Both the position numbers and the translations under genes were made by a program. A stretch of 64,000 bases of DNA. Source: CAVTWH01 sp963738365 (GTDB lineage Bacteria > Actinomycetota > Actinomycetes > Mycobacteriales > Micromonosporaceae). Position 1 is the first letter of the stretch; each line of letters opens with the position of its first letter. The stretch covers positions 744,001 to 808,000 of the forward strand of contig CAVTWH010000006.1 in the NCBI GenBank assembly GCA_963738365.1, in the 5' to 3' direction. The notes below the pieces were generated by a model. That model was not told where the DNA came from and made no database searches. It was given only the letters and a program-made list of their open reading frames with translations. Positions 44,639-53,576 of this stretch are shown one piece after another.

Positions 44639-47533
44639 ATGACGGGCGTAGTCGGCACGTCGTCGAAGACGGGCAAGGGGCGCGGCCGGGGGGCCGCGAC
44701 CGTGACCCGGACCGGGCTGAAGGTCGGCCGGGTCTGGACCACCGCGGGCGTACACCCGTATGACGAGGTCAGCTGGGAGCGCCGGGACGTCGTGATGACG
44801 AACTGGCGGGATGGTTCGGTGAACTTCGAGCAGCGCGGGGTGGAGTTCCCCGACTTCTGGAGCGTCAACGCCACCAACATCGTCACCACCAAGTACTTCC
44901 GTGGCGCGGTCGGCACCGACGCCCGGGAGTGGAGCCTGCGTCAGCTCATCGACCGGGTGGTGCACACCTACCGCAAGGCCGGCGAGGAGCACGGGTACTT
45001 CGCCACTCTGGCCGACGCCGAGGTCTTCGAGCACGAGCTGACCTGGATGCTGCTGCACCAGGTGTTCAGCTTCAACTCGCCGGTCTGGTTCAACGTCGGC
45101 ACCGCCTCTCCGCAGCAGGTGAGCGCCTGCTTCATCCTGTCCGTGGACGACTCGATGGACTCGATCCTGGACTGGTACAAGGAAGAGGGTCTGATCTTCA
45201 AGGGCGGCTCCGGCGCGGGCGTCAACCTCTCCCGCATCCGCTCCTCCCGGGAACTGCTCTCCTCCGGCGGCACCGCGTCCGGCCCGGTGAGCTTCATGCG
45301 CGGCGCCGACGCCTCGGCGGGCACCATCAAGTCCGGCGGCGCCACCCGGCGGGCGGCCAAGATGGTCATCCTCGACGTGGACCACCCGGACATCGAGGAG
45401 TTCATCGTCACCAAGGCGCGCGAAGAGGACAAGATCCGCGCGCTGCGGGACGCCGGCTTCGACATGGACCTGGGCGGCTCCGACATCGTCAGCGTGCAAT
45501 ACCAGAACGCCAACAACTCGGTACGCGTCTCCGACGAGTTCATGCAGGCCGTCGAGGCTGGTGCGGACTTCGCGCTGCGCGCCCGGATGGACGGCTCGGT
45601 GATCGACACGGTCGACGCCCAGGGCCTGTTCCGCAAGCTCGCCCAGGCCGCGTGGGAGTGTGCCGACCCCGGCATCCAGTACGACGACACCATCAACCAC
45701 TGGCACACCAACCCCGAGACCGGCCGGATCACCGCCTCCAACCCGTGCTCGGAGTACATGTCGCTGGACAACTCCTCGTGCAACCTGGCCTCGCTGAACC
45801 TGCTCAAGTTCCTGCGCTCCGACGGCGGCTTCGATGTGCAGAAGTTCGTCCAGTCGGTGGAGCTGATCATCACGGCGATGGACATCTCCATCTGCTTCGC
45901 CGACTTCCCCACCGAGCGCATCGGCCAGACCACCCGTGACTACCGCCAGCTCGGCATCGGGTACGCCAACCTGGGTGCCCTGCTGATGGCCAGCGGCCTG
46001 CCCTACGACTCGGCCGAGGGGCGCGCCGTGGCCGGCGCGGTCACCAGCCTGATGACCGGGACGGCGTACCGGCGCTCGGCGGAGCTGGCCGGCGCGGTCG
46101 GCCCGTACGTCGGGTACGCCCGCAACGCCGACGCCCACCTGCGGGTGATGCGCCAGCACGCGGCCGCCAACGACAGCATCGAGCGGACCGGCCGCAACGC
46201 CACCGCGCTGGCCACCGAGGCCGGCAAGCAGTGGACCACCGGCATCAAGATCGGCGAGAAGAACGGCTGGCGCAACGCGCAGGCCTCGGTGCTCGCTCCC
46301 ACTGGGACCATAGGCCTCATGATGGATTGCGACACTACAGGTGTCGAGCCGGACCTGGCGCTGGTCAAGTTCAAGAAGCTGGTCGGCGGCGGCTCCATGC
46401 AGATCGTCAACCAGACCGTACCGCGTGCCCTGCGCTGCCTGGGCTACCCGGAGGAGCAGGTCGAGGCGATCGTCGAGTTCATCGCCGAGCAGGGGCACGT
46501 CATCGACGCGCCCGGCCTCAAGCCCGAGCACTACCCGGTCTTCGACTGCGCCATGGGTGAGCGCTCCATCGCCCCGATGGGGCACGTGCGGATGATGGCG
46601 GCGGCCCAGCCGTTCATCTCCGGTGCCATCTCCAAGACGGTCAACATGCCGGAGACGGCGACCGTCGACGAGGTGGAGGAGATCTACCTGCAGGGCTGGA
46701 AGCTCGGCATCAAGGCGTTGGCCATCTACCGGGACAACTGCAAGGTGGGCCAGCCGCTGTCCAACGCCAAGCCGGCCACCGCTGCCGCGCCCGCCGCCGT
46801 CGAGGCGGCTGCGGTCGAGAAGGTGGTGGAGAAGGTCGTCGAGTACCGGCCGGTACGCAAGCGGCTGCCGAAGAAGCGCCCGTCGGAGACGGTGTCGTTC
46901 TCGGTGGGCGGCGCCGAGGGGTACCTGACCGCGTCGTCGTACCCGGACGACGGGCTGGGTGAGCTGTTCCTCAAGATGTCCAAGCAGGGCTCCACCCTGG
47001 CCGGTGTGATGGACGCCTTCTCCATCGCCATCTCGGTCGGCCTGCAGTACGGGGTGCCGCTGGAGACGTACGTCTCGAAGTTCACCAACATGCGCTTCGA
47101 GCCGGCCGGCATGACCGACGACCCGGACATCCGGATGGCCGCCTCGGTGGTCGACTACATCTTCCGCCGCCTGGCGCTGGACTTCCTGCCCTACGACCGC
47201 CGCGCCGAACTGGGCATCTTCACCGCCAAGGAGCGCGCTGCGCAGCTGCGCGCGGAGGCTGCCGGCTCCGACGAGCAGGTCGACCTGACCGCGATGGCCT
47301 CGTCCGCGCCGGTACAGCCGGCCGCGGTGGAGGCGCCACCGGCGCAGCCTGCCGCCGCCACGGCGGAGGTCAAGCCGGCGGGGAAGACGGCCGGGTCGTC
47401 CACCGAACTGCTGGAGCTGGTGCTGGGCAAGGCGGCCGACGCGCCGCTGTGTCTCACCTGCGGTACCAAGATGCGCCCGGCCGGCAGCTGCTATGTCTGC
47501 GAGGGCTGCGGCTCCACCAGCGGCTGCAGCTGA
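44639..47533 (+). CDS. nrdJ: Class II vitamin B12-dependent ribonucleotide reductase
   Basis: 964 residues. The catalytic barrel shows QQVSACFILSVDDSMDSI, KGGSGAGVNLSRIRS, the NPCSEYMSLDNSSCNLASLN block with the thiyl-radical Cys and its partner, and APTGTIGLMMDCDTTGVEPD. It ends in a Cys-rich zinc-ribbon-like tail (CLTCGTKM; CYVCEGCG) that passes electrons. It uses adenosylcobalamin to make the radical, so it works with or without oxygen. I find no cobalamin riboswitch upstream. ATG 44639 has a GAGGGGGG Shine-Dalgarno; the open frame further upstream covers the repeats and is not coding-like. Confidence 0.96.
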   Translation: MTGVVGTSSKTGKGRGRGAATVTRTGLKVGRVWTTAGVHPYDEVSWERRDVVMTNWRDGSVNFEQRGVEFPDFWSVNATNIVTTKYFRGAVGTDAREWSLRQLIDRVVHTYRKAGEEHGYFATLADAEVFEHELTWMLLHQVFSFNSPVWFNVGTASPQQVSACFILSVDDSMDSILDWYKEEGLIFKGGSGAGVNLSRIRSSRELLSSGGTASGPVSFMRGADASAGTIKSGGATRRAAKMVILDVDHPDIEEFIVTKAREEDKIRALRDAGFDMDLGGSDIVSVQYQNANNSVRVSDEFMQAVEAGADFALRARMDGSVIDTVDAQGLFRKLAQAAWECADPGIQYDDTINHWHTNPETGRITASNPCSEYMSLDNSSCNLASLNLLKFLRSDGGFDVQKFVQSVELIITAMDISICFADFPTERIGQTTRDYRQLGIGYANLGALLMASGLPYDSAEGRAVAGAVTSLMTGTAYRRSAELAGAVGPYVGYARNADAHLRVMRQHAAANDSIERTGRNATALATEAGKQWTTGIKIGEKNGWRNAQASVLAPTGTIGLMMDCDTTGVEPDLALVKFKKLVGGGSMQIVNQTVPRALRCLGYPEEQVEAIVEFIAEQGHVIDAPGLKPEHYPVFDCAMGERSIAPMGHVRMMAAAQPFISGAISKTVNMPETATVDEVEEIYLQGWKLGIKALAIYRDNCKVGQPLSNAKPATAAAPAAVEAAAVEKVVEKVVEYRPVRKRLPKKRPSETVSFSVGGAEGYLTASSYPDDGLGELFLKMSKQGSTLAGVMDAFSIAISVGLQYGVPLETYVSKFTNMRFEPAGMTDDPDIRMAASVVDYIFRRLALDFLPYDRRAELGIFTAKERAAQLRAEAAGSDEQVDLTAMASSAPVQPAAVEAPPAQPAAATAEVKPAGKTAGSSTELLELVLGKAADAPLCLTCGTKMRPAGSCYVCEGCGSTSGCS

Positions 47534-47567
47534 GGTCAACACGGTAGAGCCGCAGGTCTGAGTGATC

Positions 47568-47607
47568 GTGGTGTCCCCTTGAGCGTCGACGCTCAAGGGG
47601 ACGCCAC
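47568..47607. terminator. 40-base near-perfect palindrome, terminator of nrdJ
   Basis: 47573-47602 is a perfect 30-base palindrome centred on GTCGAC. One G-T pair and four more pairs extend it to 47568-47607. It can form a hairpin of about 19-20 bp, the strongest in the window. Confidence 0.85.
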
Positions 47608-47659
47608 GCTGTTGTGCCCGACCGGGCGCGGTGTCGCGCGGTACCTTCGCAGCTTGAGG

Positions 47660-47688
47660 TCGACCCGACAGGATCGTGGAGCGAGAAT
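47660..47688 (+). promoter_or_regulatory. Leaderless promoter of the methyltransferase gene
   Basis: -35 TCGACC (47660-47665), 17-base spacer, -10 GAGAAT (47683-47688), then six bases to ATG 47695. Confidence 0.6.
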
Positions 47689-47694
47689 GGCGGG

Positions 47695-48444
47695 ATGGCG
47701 CTGGATGCCCGCTATGACGGTCACGCGGACTGGTACGACAAGACCTTCCGCGCCTACGGTGACGCGCAGGGTTCGGCCGGGATGTTGGCCCGCCTCCTCG
47801 GCCCGGCGGATCCCCCCGGTGCCGTGTGCGTGGACGTCGGCTGCGGCACCGGACTGCATTTCGCCGCGGTAGAAGCACGCGGCCACCGGGTCATCGGCGT
47901 CGACGTCTCCGCCGACCAACTTCGCCTCGCCGCGTCCCGCAACCCGCGCCTGATCCGGGCAGACGCGCGACGGCTGCCGTTGGCCACCGCATCCGTCCCG
48001 ACGGTGGTCATGACCTTCGTCCACACCGACCTGGACGACTTCCCCGCCGCTGTCAGCGAAGCGGCCCGCATCCTGCGGCCCGGCGGTCGGCTGGTCTACC
48101 TCGGCGTACACCCGGCCTATGTCGGAGCGTTCTGCGACCGCGGCGCCGAGGCCACTGACCGGGAGGTACGCATCGGCGTCGGCTACGGCGACGAGCGGAT
48201 CCACCGTGACCCCACGGGCAGGTTTCCGATGCGTAGCCGGGTCGGCGTCCGCTACCTCACCCTGACGACGTTCCTCGGAGCGTTCCTGGCGACACCGACC
48301 CTGCGCCTGACCGGGGTACTGGAGTTGGATACCACCCTGCGCCCCTGGCAACCGGATCCGGGCGACGGCCGCGTCGTTCCGTGGAACATCGCGGTCACCG
48401 CCCACGCCGTCGCCGCCTCGGCCACCGCGCCGGCCATGGCATGA
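47695..48444 (+). CDS. Class I SAM-dependent methyltransferase
   Basis: 249 residues. Motif I is VCVDVGCGTGLHFAAVEARG, with the acidic motif II end GVDVS, a motif III region VVMTFVHTDLDDF and EAARILRPGGRLVYLGVHP. This is the UbiE/Methyltransf_11 type acting on small molecules. The substrate is not evident. The leaderless promoter sets the start at ATG 47695; the open frame upstream runs through the nrdJ terminator. A small gene of unknown function follows after seven bases. Confidence 0.88.
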   Translation: MALDARYDGHADWYDKTFRAYGDAQGSAGMLARLLGPADPPGAVCVDVGCGTGLHFAAVEARGHRVIGVDVSADQLRLAASRNPRLIRADARRLPLATASVPTVVMTFVHTDLDDFPAAVSEAARILRPGGRLVYLGVHPAYVGAFCDRGAEATDREVRIGVGYGDERIHRDPTGRFPMRSRVGVRYLTLTTFLGAFLATPTLRLTGVLELDTTLRPWQPDPGDGRVVPWNIAVTAHAVAASATAPAMA

Positions 48445-48451
48445 TGCACCG

Positions 48452-48811
48452 GTGAGGCACCTGTTCGCGCAGCAGTCGATCCTGGTCATGGACGCCGGTG
48501 CGGACCTGCGCGTCCCCGGTGGTGCCATCACCGTGGCGCTCTGCGGGCACTGGGAGCACGACCCGCCCTGCCCGCTCGCGGCGCACCACACCGGTACCGA
48601 GCGACTGGACGACCAGGTGCGGGTGCGCACGCTGTTCGCCACGGAGCCGGACAACGAAACGGCCGTACGCCGACACATCGCCGACGCCTTGTCGGTGGGC
48701 CGGTTCCAGGGGCCGGACGGGTCGCTCACCCGGTGGCGCCTGGTCGCCAGCGAACCGAGCCAGGTACGCACGGAGGAACGCGACCACGGCGCCCGCCTGA
48801 CCGCTGGCTGA
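48452..48811 (+). CDS. Conserved hypothetical protein
   Basis: 119 residues with GTG start; CATGAT ends six bases upstream (leaderless pattern). A beta-rich first half, with ALCGHWEHDPPCPLAAHHT containing two Cys and three His that could bind a metal, then VRVRTLFATEPDNETAVRRH and a C-terminal strand LTRWRLVASEP. I do not recognise a named family. It lies close behind the methyltransferase gene and may share its transcript. Confidence 0.7.
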   Translation: MRHLFAQQSILVMDAGADLRVPGGAITVALCGHWEHDPPCPLAAHHTGTERLDDQVRVRTLFATEPDNETAVRRHIADALSVGRFQGPDGSLTRWRLVASEPSQVRTEERDHGARLTAG

Positions 48812-48977
48812 CAACAGCGGCCGACCTCGGTGATACCGCGAGCCGCTGGCAGTGGAGCCGGACGGACGGATGCATCCGCCGCCGCGCGCGGACGTGAGCC
48901 ACTCGGCGTCGTTGCCGGCCACACCGGTCGCACCGACCATGGTTGGCGACGTCAGTCGAACCCCGGGCAAATCGGCG

Positions 48978-51026
48978 TCACGCTCCGGTGAGGCGGCTCC
49001 AGAGGAACTCGTAGAGCAGCGCCCAGCGCAGGGCGTGCTGGGCGCTGTCGGCGGCGCCGACGTGGCCGCCCTCGATGTTCTCGTAGTAGCGCACGTCGTG
49101 CCCCTGCTCCAGCATCCGGGCCACCATCTTGCGGGCGTGCCCGGGGTGGACCCGGTCGTCGCGGGTGGAGGTGGCGAACAGCACCGGCGGGTACGCCTGT
49201 CCACTGTGGACGTTGTGGTACGGCGAGTACTCCGCCAGGAACGCCCAGTCGGACTCGACGTCCGGGTCGCCGTACTCGGCCATCCACGAGGCACCGGCCA
49301 GCAGCAGGTGGTAGCGGCGCATGTCGAGCAGCGGCACCTGGCTGACCACGGCGCCGAACAGCTGCGGGTAGCGGGTGAGCATGACGCCGGCCAGCAGGCC
49401 ACCGTTGCTGCGCCCCTCGAAGCCCAGCCGGGCGGGGTCGGCGGCGATGCCGCGGGCGAGCAGGTCCTCGGCGACGGCGGCGGTGTCCTCGTAGGCGCGC
49501 AGCCGCTTCTCGCGCATCGCGGCGCGGTGCCAGGCGGGGCCGAACTCGCCGCCGCCGCGCAGCGTGGCCAGCACGTACCGGCCGCCCCGGGCCAGCCAGC
49601 CGCGGCCGAGGACGGCGTCGTAGTGGGGCAGCCGGGACACCTCGAAGCCGCCGTAGCCGTGCAGGACCACGGGGGCGTCCGGGTCGTCCCGGCCGACCAC
49701 CAGGTAGGGCACCCGGGTGCCGTCGGCGGAGTGGGCGAAGTGCTGGCGTACCTCGATGCCTGTGGTGTCGAAGAAGTCCGGCTCCCGGCGCAGCACCGAC
49801 AGGCCCGCGCCGACCCGACCGTGCAGCAGCATGGTCGGCTGGGTGAAGCCCTCCTCGGTGACCAGGAAGTCGTCCCCGGCGTGCCGGTCGGTGTCCAGGA
49901 CGGCCACGGTGAAGCCGGGGTCGGCCCGGCCGAGGGACTCCCGACGCCAGGCGGCGCCCGCACTCTGTGGCGGGCCGGGTGGGCTGAGCAGTTCGATCTC
50001 GCTGCGTACCTCGGTGAGCGTGGTGAGCAGCAGGTGGTTGGCCGTCCAGTGGTAGCTGACCAGGGCCGAGGCGGTGGTCGGCGTGTAGAGCGGGGAGAGG
50101 TGCGCGCCCTCGGGGTTCGCCACGAACCAGTCCAGGTCGGCCACCAGCAGGCTGCCGGCGGGCCAGCTGACCCCGCCGACGGTCCAGTCGGTACGCGGCC
50201 GGATCAGCAGCCGGTCGGAGTGGGTGCTGATGTCGGCGTCCAGGGGGACCGGGATCTGGGTGAGCGCGCCGTCGTCGGCGAGCAGGAAGTGCTCGCCGGT
50301 GAAGAAGTCCGGGTACCGGCTGACGATGGTGCGCGCGGTGGTGCCGGTGGCGTCGTGCCGGGCGTTCACGGTGACGTCGCCGCGCCGGCCCTCGAAGACG
50401 GTACGGGCCTGCGCCAGCGGGGTGCCCCGGTGCCAGACCTGCACGGTGCGCGGATAGCCGGAGTCGGTGACCGAGTCGGGGCCGAGGTCGGTGCCGACCA
50501 GCACCCGGTCCCGGTCGATCCACTCGATGAACGACTTCGCGGCCGGCAGCGTGAACCCGTCAGGGACGAACGCCCGGGCCGGTACGTCGAACTCGCGGAC
50601 CACGTCGGCGTCGGTACCGCCGGGGGACAGGCTCACCAGCGCCCGGTCCAGGCTGGGGCGCAGCCAGGAGGCGCCGTGGAAGACCCAGCTCTCGCCCTCG
50701 GCGGCACCCAGGGCGTCCACGTCGAGCAGCAGCTCCCAGTCGGGCTGCGCGGCCCGGTAGCCGTCCAGGGTGGTGCGGCGCCACAGGCCCCGTGGGTGCG
50801 CCGCGTCCTGCCAGTGGTTGACCAGCCAGCCGCCGATCAGGGTGGGATAGGGGATCTTGTCGGTGGAGTCGAGCGCTTCGCGCAGTTCGCTGCGCAGCCG
50901 CGCGAACCGGACGGTGTGCATCAACTCGGCCGCGGTGGCGGCGTTGCGCTGGGCCACCCAGGCCAGCGCGTCCGGGTCGGTGACCCCTTCCAGCCACAGG
51001 TACGGGTCGTCCGGCTCCTCGCTCAT
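48978..51026 (-). CDS. Prolyl oligopeptidase family (S9A) serine peptidase
   Basis: 682 residues. An N-terminal seven-bladed propeller (about 70-420) sits over a C-terminal alpha/beta-hydrolase. The nucleophile is in GFEGRSNGGLLAGV, the Asp in ATSTRDDRVHPGHA and the His in EGGHVGAADS. It should cut small Pro-containing peptides in the cytoplasm; no signal peptide. The start ATG 51026 has CAGGAT seven bases upstream. The frame stays open to 51866, antisense to the GNAT gene, and is rejected there. Confidence 0.9.
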   Translation of the reverse strand: MSEEPDDPYLWLEGVTDPDALAWVAQRNAATAAELMHTVRFARLRSELREALDSTDKIPYPTLIGGWLVNHWQDAAHPRGLWRRTTLDGYRAAQPDWELLLDVDALGAAEGESWVFHGASWLRPSLDRALVSLSPGGTDADVVREFDVPARAFVPDGFTLPAAKSFIEWIDRDRVLVGTDLGPDSVTDSGYPRTVQVWHRGTPLAQARTVFEGRRGDVTVNARHDATGTTARTIVSRYPDFFTGEHFLLADDGALTQIPVPLDADISTHSDRLLIRPRTDWTVGGVSWPAGSLLVADLDWFVANPEGAHLSPLYTPTTASALVSYHWTANHLLLTTLTEVRSEIELLSPPGPPQSAGAAWRRESLGRADPGFTVAVLDTDRHAGDDFLVTEEGFTQPTMLLHGRVGAGLSVLRREPDFFDTTGIEVRQHFAHSADGTRVPYLVVGRDDPDAPVVLHGYGGFEVSRLPHYDAVLGRGWLARGGRYVLATLRGGGEFGPAWHRAAMREKRLRAYEDTAAVAEDLLARGIAADPARLGFEGRSNGGLLAGVMLTRYPQLFGAVVSQVPLLDMRRYHLLLAGASWMAEYGDPDVESDWAFLAEYSPYHNVHSGQAYPPVLFATSTRDDRVHPGHARKMVARMLEQGHDVRYYENIEGGHVGAADSAQHALRWALLYEFLWSRLTGA

Positions 51027-51119
51027 GGCGACCATCCTGCGGGGCGCCGGCCGCCGGCCGCCAGCCGGGGTGCGGATATCTGCTGGACCGGGGCTGCCCG
51101 GCGCACCGATGATGGGCCG

Positions 51120-51683
51120 GTGGGGACCTATCTGGAGACCGGGCGGCTGATCCTGCGGTGGTTCACCGCCTCGGACGGCCCGGCGCTGGCCGAGCTGAAC
51201 AGCGATCCCGAGGTGACCTTCTTCATCAACGGCGGGCGCCCCATCCCGCTGGCCGAGATCGAGGACAGCTACCTGCCGGCGTACCTGGGCTATCCGGAGC
51301 GCTACGAAGGCTACGGTTTCTGGGCGGTGATCGAGAAGTCGACCGGCGACTTCCTCGGCTGGTTCCACCTGCGCCCGCAGGCCGAGGGCCCGGTGGACGA
51401 GCCGGAGCTGGGGTACCGGCTGCGCCGCTCGGCGTGGGGGCATGGGTACGCCACCGAGGGGTCGCGGGCGCTGCTGGACAAGGCGTTCGGCGAGCTGGGT
51501 GCGGCCCGGGTGTGGGCCGAGACGATGGTGGTGAACACCCGTTCCCGCCGGGTGATGGAGAAGGCGGGGCTGCGCCAGGTGCGGATCTTCCAGGCCGACT
51601 GGCCGGACCGTATCCCGGGCGACGAGCACGGCGACGTCGAGTACGCCCTCACCCGCGACGAGTGGGCGGCCCAGCGCCCCTAA
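51120..51683 (+). CDS. GNAT-family N-acetyltransferase (RimJ/RimL-like)
   Basis: 187 residues from GTG 51120. It opens TYLETGRLILRWFTASD, and the acetyl-CoA loop region is RRSAWGHGYATEGSRALLD, followed by VNTRSRRVMEKAGL. Such enzymes acetylate amino groups of proteins or small molecules; the target is unknown. -10 GATGAT ends six bases before the GTG, with TGGACC at 18 bp. The 3' end overlaps the MOSC gene by four bases (convergent). Confidence 0.88.
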   Translation: MGTYLETGRLILRWFTASDGPALAELNSDPEVTFFINGGRPIPLAEIEDSYLPAYLGYPERYEGYGFWAVIEKSTGDFLGWFHLRPQAEGPVDEPELGYRLRRSAWGHGYATEGSRALLDKAFGELGAARVWAETMVVNTRSRRVMEKAGLRQVRIFQADWPDRIPGDEHGDVEYALTRDEWAAQRP

Positions 51684-52225
51684 ACCGGCCGCAGCGGACG
51701 GTGTGGACCGTCGGGCAGCTCGACGGTGATCGGATCGCCCGGGCGGATCTCGCCGCCGGTCAGCACCACACTCATGATGCCGGCGCGGCGGAGGACCTCG
51801 CCAGCGTCGTCGCGGCCGACCACCTCGCCGAGCATGCCGGTGGAGAAGTTCTCGATCTGCAGGCACGGGTTGCGCAGGCCGGTCACCTCGACCACCGCCT
51901 CGGCGCCCAGCCGCAGCAGCGTACCGGTGGGCAGGCCGAGCAGGTCGAGGTCGGCGGTGGTGACGTTCTCGCCGAGCTGGCCGGCGTCCACGGCGTACCC
52001 CTTGGCGCGCAGCTCCTCGTGCAGCTCGGCGTGGATGAGGTGGACCTGGCGCAGGTTGGGCTGGTCGGGGTCGCGAGCCACCCGGGACCGGTGCTTCACG
52101 GTCACCCCGGAGTGGACGTCGCCCTCGACGCCCAGGCCGGCGAGGAGTGTGATGACCGGCCGGTTCGGCTTGCTGAAGGTGTACTCCCCGTTGCTGCTGA
52201 CCGCGACCACCCGTGGCTCACCCAT
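51680..52225 (-). CDS. MOSC-domain protein
   Basis: 181 residues. The MOSC core is visible: GVEGDVHSG near the start, RQVHLIHAELHEELRA, GENVTTADLDLLGLPTGTLL, and the conserved Cys in GLRNPCLQIENF. MOSC proteins carry sulfur or bind the molybdenum cofactor; stand-alone bacterial ones are thought to use molybdenum or to detoxify hydroxylated compounds. No moco genes are nearby. The -10 CAGAGT ends seven bases before ATG 52225. Confidence 0.88.
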   Translation of the reverse strand: MGEPRVVAVSSNGEYTFSKPNRPVITLLAGLGVEGDVHSGVTVKHRSRVARDPDQPNLRQVHLIHAELHEELRAKGYAVDAGQLGENVTTADLDLLGLPTGTLLRLGAEAVVEVTGLRNPCLQIENFSTGMLGEVVGRDDAGEVLRRAGIMSVVLTGGEIRPGDPITVELPDGPHRPLRPV

Positions 52226-52312
52226 GCCGTCCACTCTGGCATGCGTGGCGGGGGCCGTACCATCCCGTTTTCCGTGCTGTGTCGGCCGCCACCGGCCGGT
52301 ACGGTGGGCAGC

Positions 52313-52549
52313 GTGCGGGAGGGGTGGCGTCATCGGCCGCATCCGGTGCGGCTGGCGCCCGGGGATCCGCGCTACGCCGAGATCCTGGCCGCCCACGACC
52401 GGGCGCTGGCGGCCGGCGCGGCGTTCTACCGGGACCCGGCGACCGGCCTGTCCGTGCTCACCGCCGACCAGCTCGCCGGCCGGGGCACCTGCTGCCACAA
52501 CGGCTGCCGGCACTGCCCCTACACCGAGGACGGGACGCTCTCCGGCTGA
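52313..52549 (+). CDS. DUF5522-type small Cys-rich protein
   Basis: 78 residues. The end reads RGTCCHNGCRHCPYTEDG, with four Cys and two His in the pattern of DUF5522, preceded by YRDPATGLSVLTADQL. The Cys cluster suggests metal or iron-sulfur binding; function unknown. GTG 52313 has TACGGT ending seven bases upstream; GTG 52304 is an alternative. The stop overlaps the 3' end of the convergent GlxA-type regulator by 31 bases. Confidence 0.82.
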   Translation: MREGWRHRPHPVRLAPGDPRYAEILAAHDRALAAGAAFYRDPATGLSVLTADQLAGRGTCCHNGCRHCPYTEDGTLSG

Positions 52550-53505
52550 GCCCCGGCCCGGAAGGCGCGCCGGTAGGCGGCCGGCGAGACGCCCACCACG
52601 GCGTGCAGGTGCTGGCGCAGCGAGACGGCGTTGCTGTAGCCGACCCGGGCGGCCACCGCGTCGACCGTCAGGTCGGTGCTCTCCAGCAGCCGGCGGGCCT
52701 GTTCGATGCGCTGCTGGCGCAGCCAGCGGCCGGGGGACTGGCCGGTCTCGTCGCGGAAGCGCCGCACGAAGGTACGCACGCTCATCCGCGCCTGGGCGGC
52801 CAGCTCCGGCAGGTCGATCGGGTGCTCCAGGCGCTGCAGCGCCCAGGCGCGGGCACCGGAGGTGCTGGCGTCGCCGAGCGGCGGGACCGGCCGTTCGATG
52901 AACTGCGCCTGGCCGCCGTCGCGCCAGGCGGGCACGACCACCCGGCGGGCCGCCCGGTTGGCCACCTCGCTGCCGTGGTCGCGGCGCACCACGTGCAGGC
53001 ACAGGTCCAGGCCGGCGGCCACGCCGGCCGAGGTGAGCACCTGCCCGTCGTCGACGAACAGCACGTCGGGGTCGAGCAGCACCCGGGGGTACGCGCGGCG
53101 GAAGGCGTCCGCGTGCGCCCAGTGCGTGGTGGCCGGCCGCCCGTCCAGCAGCCCGGCCTCGGCAAGCACGAAGGCGCCGGTGCAGATGGACATGACCCGG
53201 GCGCCGCGGGCGTACGCCGCCCGCAGCGCGGCGAGCACCGGCTCGGCGGTGGGCGGTTGCCGGTGCGCGTCGGTGGCACCGGGCACGATCACCGTGGCGG
53301 CGCCGGCCAGCAGCGACAGGTCGTACTCCGGCAGCACGGCGAAGCCCGCCGAGGTGGGTACCGGGCCGCCGTCGGGGCTGGCCACCCGTACCCGGTAGTG
53401 GGGGCTGTCGTCGGCTGCCCGGGCGGCGTGGAAGACCTGGGTGGGCGTGCCGAGGTCGAGCACCACGGCGCCGGGCAGGGCCAGGACGGCAACCTCGTGA
53501 ATCAT
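52519..53505 (-). CDS. GlxA-type AraC-family regulator (DJ-1/PfpI domain plus AraC helix-turn-helix)
   Basis: 328 residues. The DJ-1/PfpI-like domain (about 3-170) contains the Cys elbow SICTGAFVLAEAGLLDGR. Two AraC-type helix-turn-helices follow at about 220-315 (LAAQARMSVRTFVRRFRDET; VDAVAARVGYSNAVSLRQHL). Such proteins sense small metabolites or amides. It is divergent from an MFS gene with a dyad between, so control of that transporter is likely. -10 AAGAAT ends six bases before the ATG. Confidence 0.9.
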   Translation of the reverse strand: MIHEVAVLALPGAVVLDLGTPTQVFHAARAADDSPHYRVRVASPDGGPVPTSAGFAVLPEYDLSLLAGAATVIVPGATDAHRQPPTAEPVLAALRAAYARGARVMSICTGAFVLAEAGLLDGRPATTHWAHADAFRRAYPRVLLDPDVLFVDDGQVLTSAGVAAGLDLCLHVVRRDHGSEVANRAARRVVVPAWRDGGQAQFIERPVPPLGDASTSGARAWALQRLEHPIDLPELAAQARMSVRTFVRRFRDETGQSPGRWLRQQRIEQARRLLESTDLTVDAVAARVGYSNAVSLRQHLHAVVGVSPAAYRRAFRAGAQPESVPSSV

Positions 53506-53524
53506 GGCGCAATTCTTTCACATG

Positions 53525-53540
53525 GTGGCGTTCATGCCAC
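53525..53540. promoter_or_regulatory. Candidate operator between the GlxA-type regulator and MFS genes
   Basis: GTGGC (53525-53529) and GCCAC (53536-53540) flank GTTCAT. The dyad covers the -35 region of the regulator gene. Confidence 0.5.
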
Positions 53541-53576
53541 TGTCCCCGGGGGTCCCGGTGCCGGGACGATGATCAG

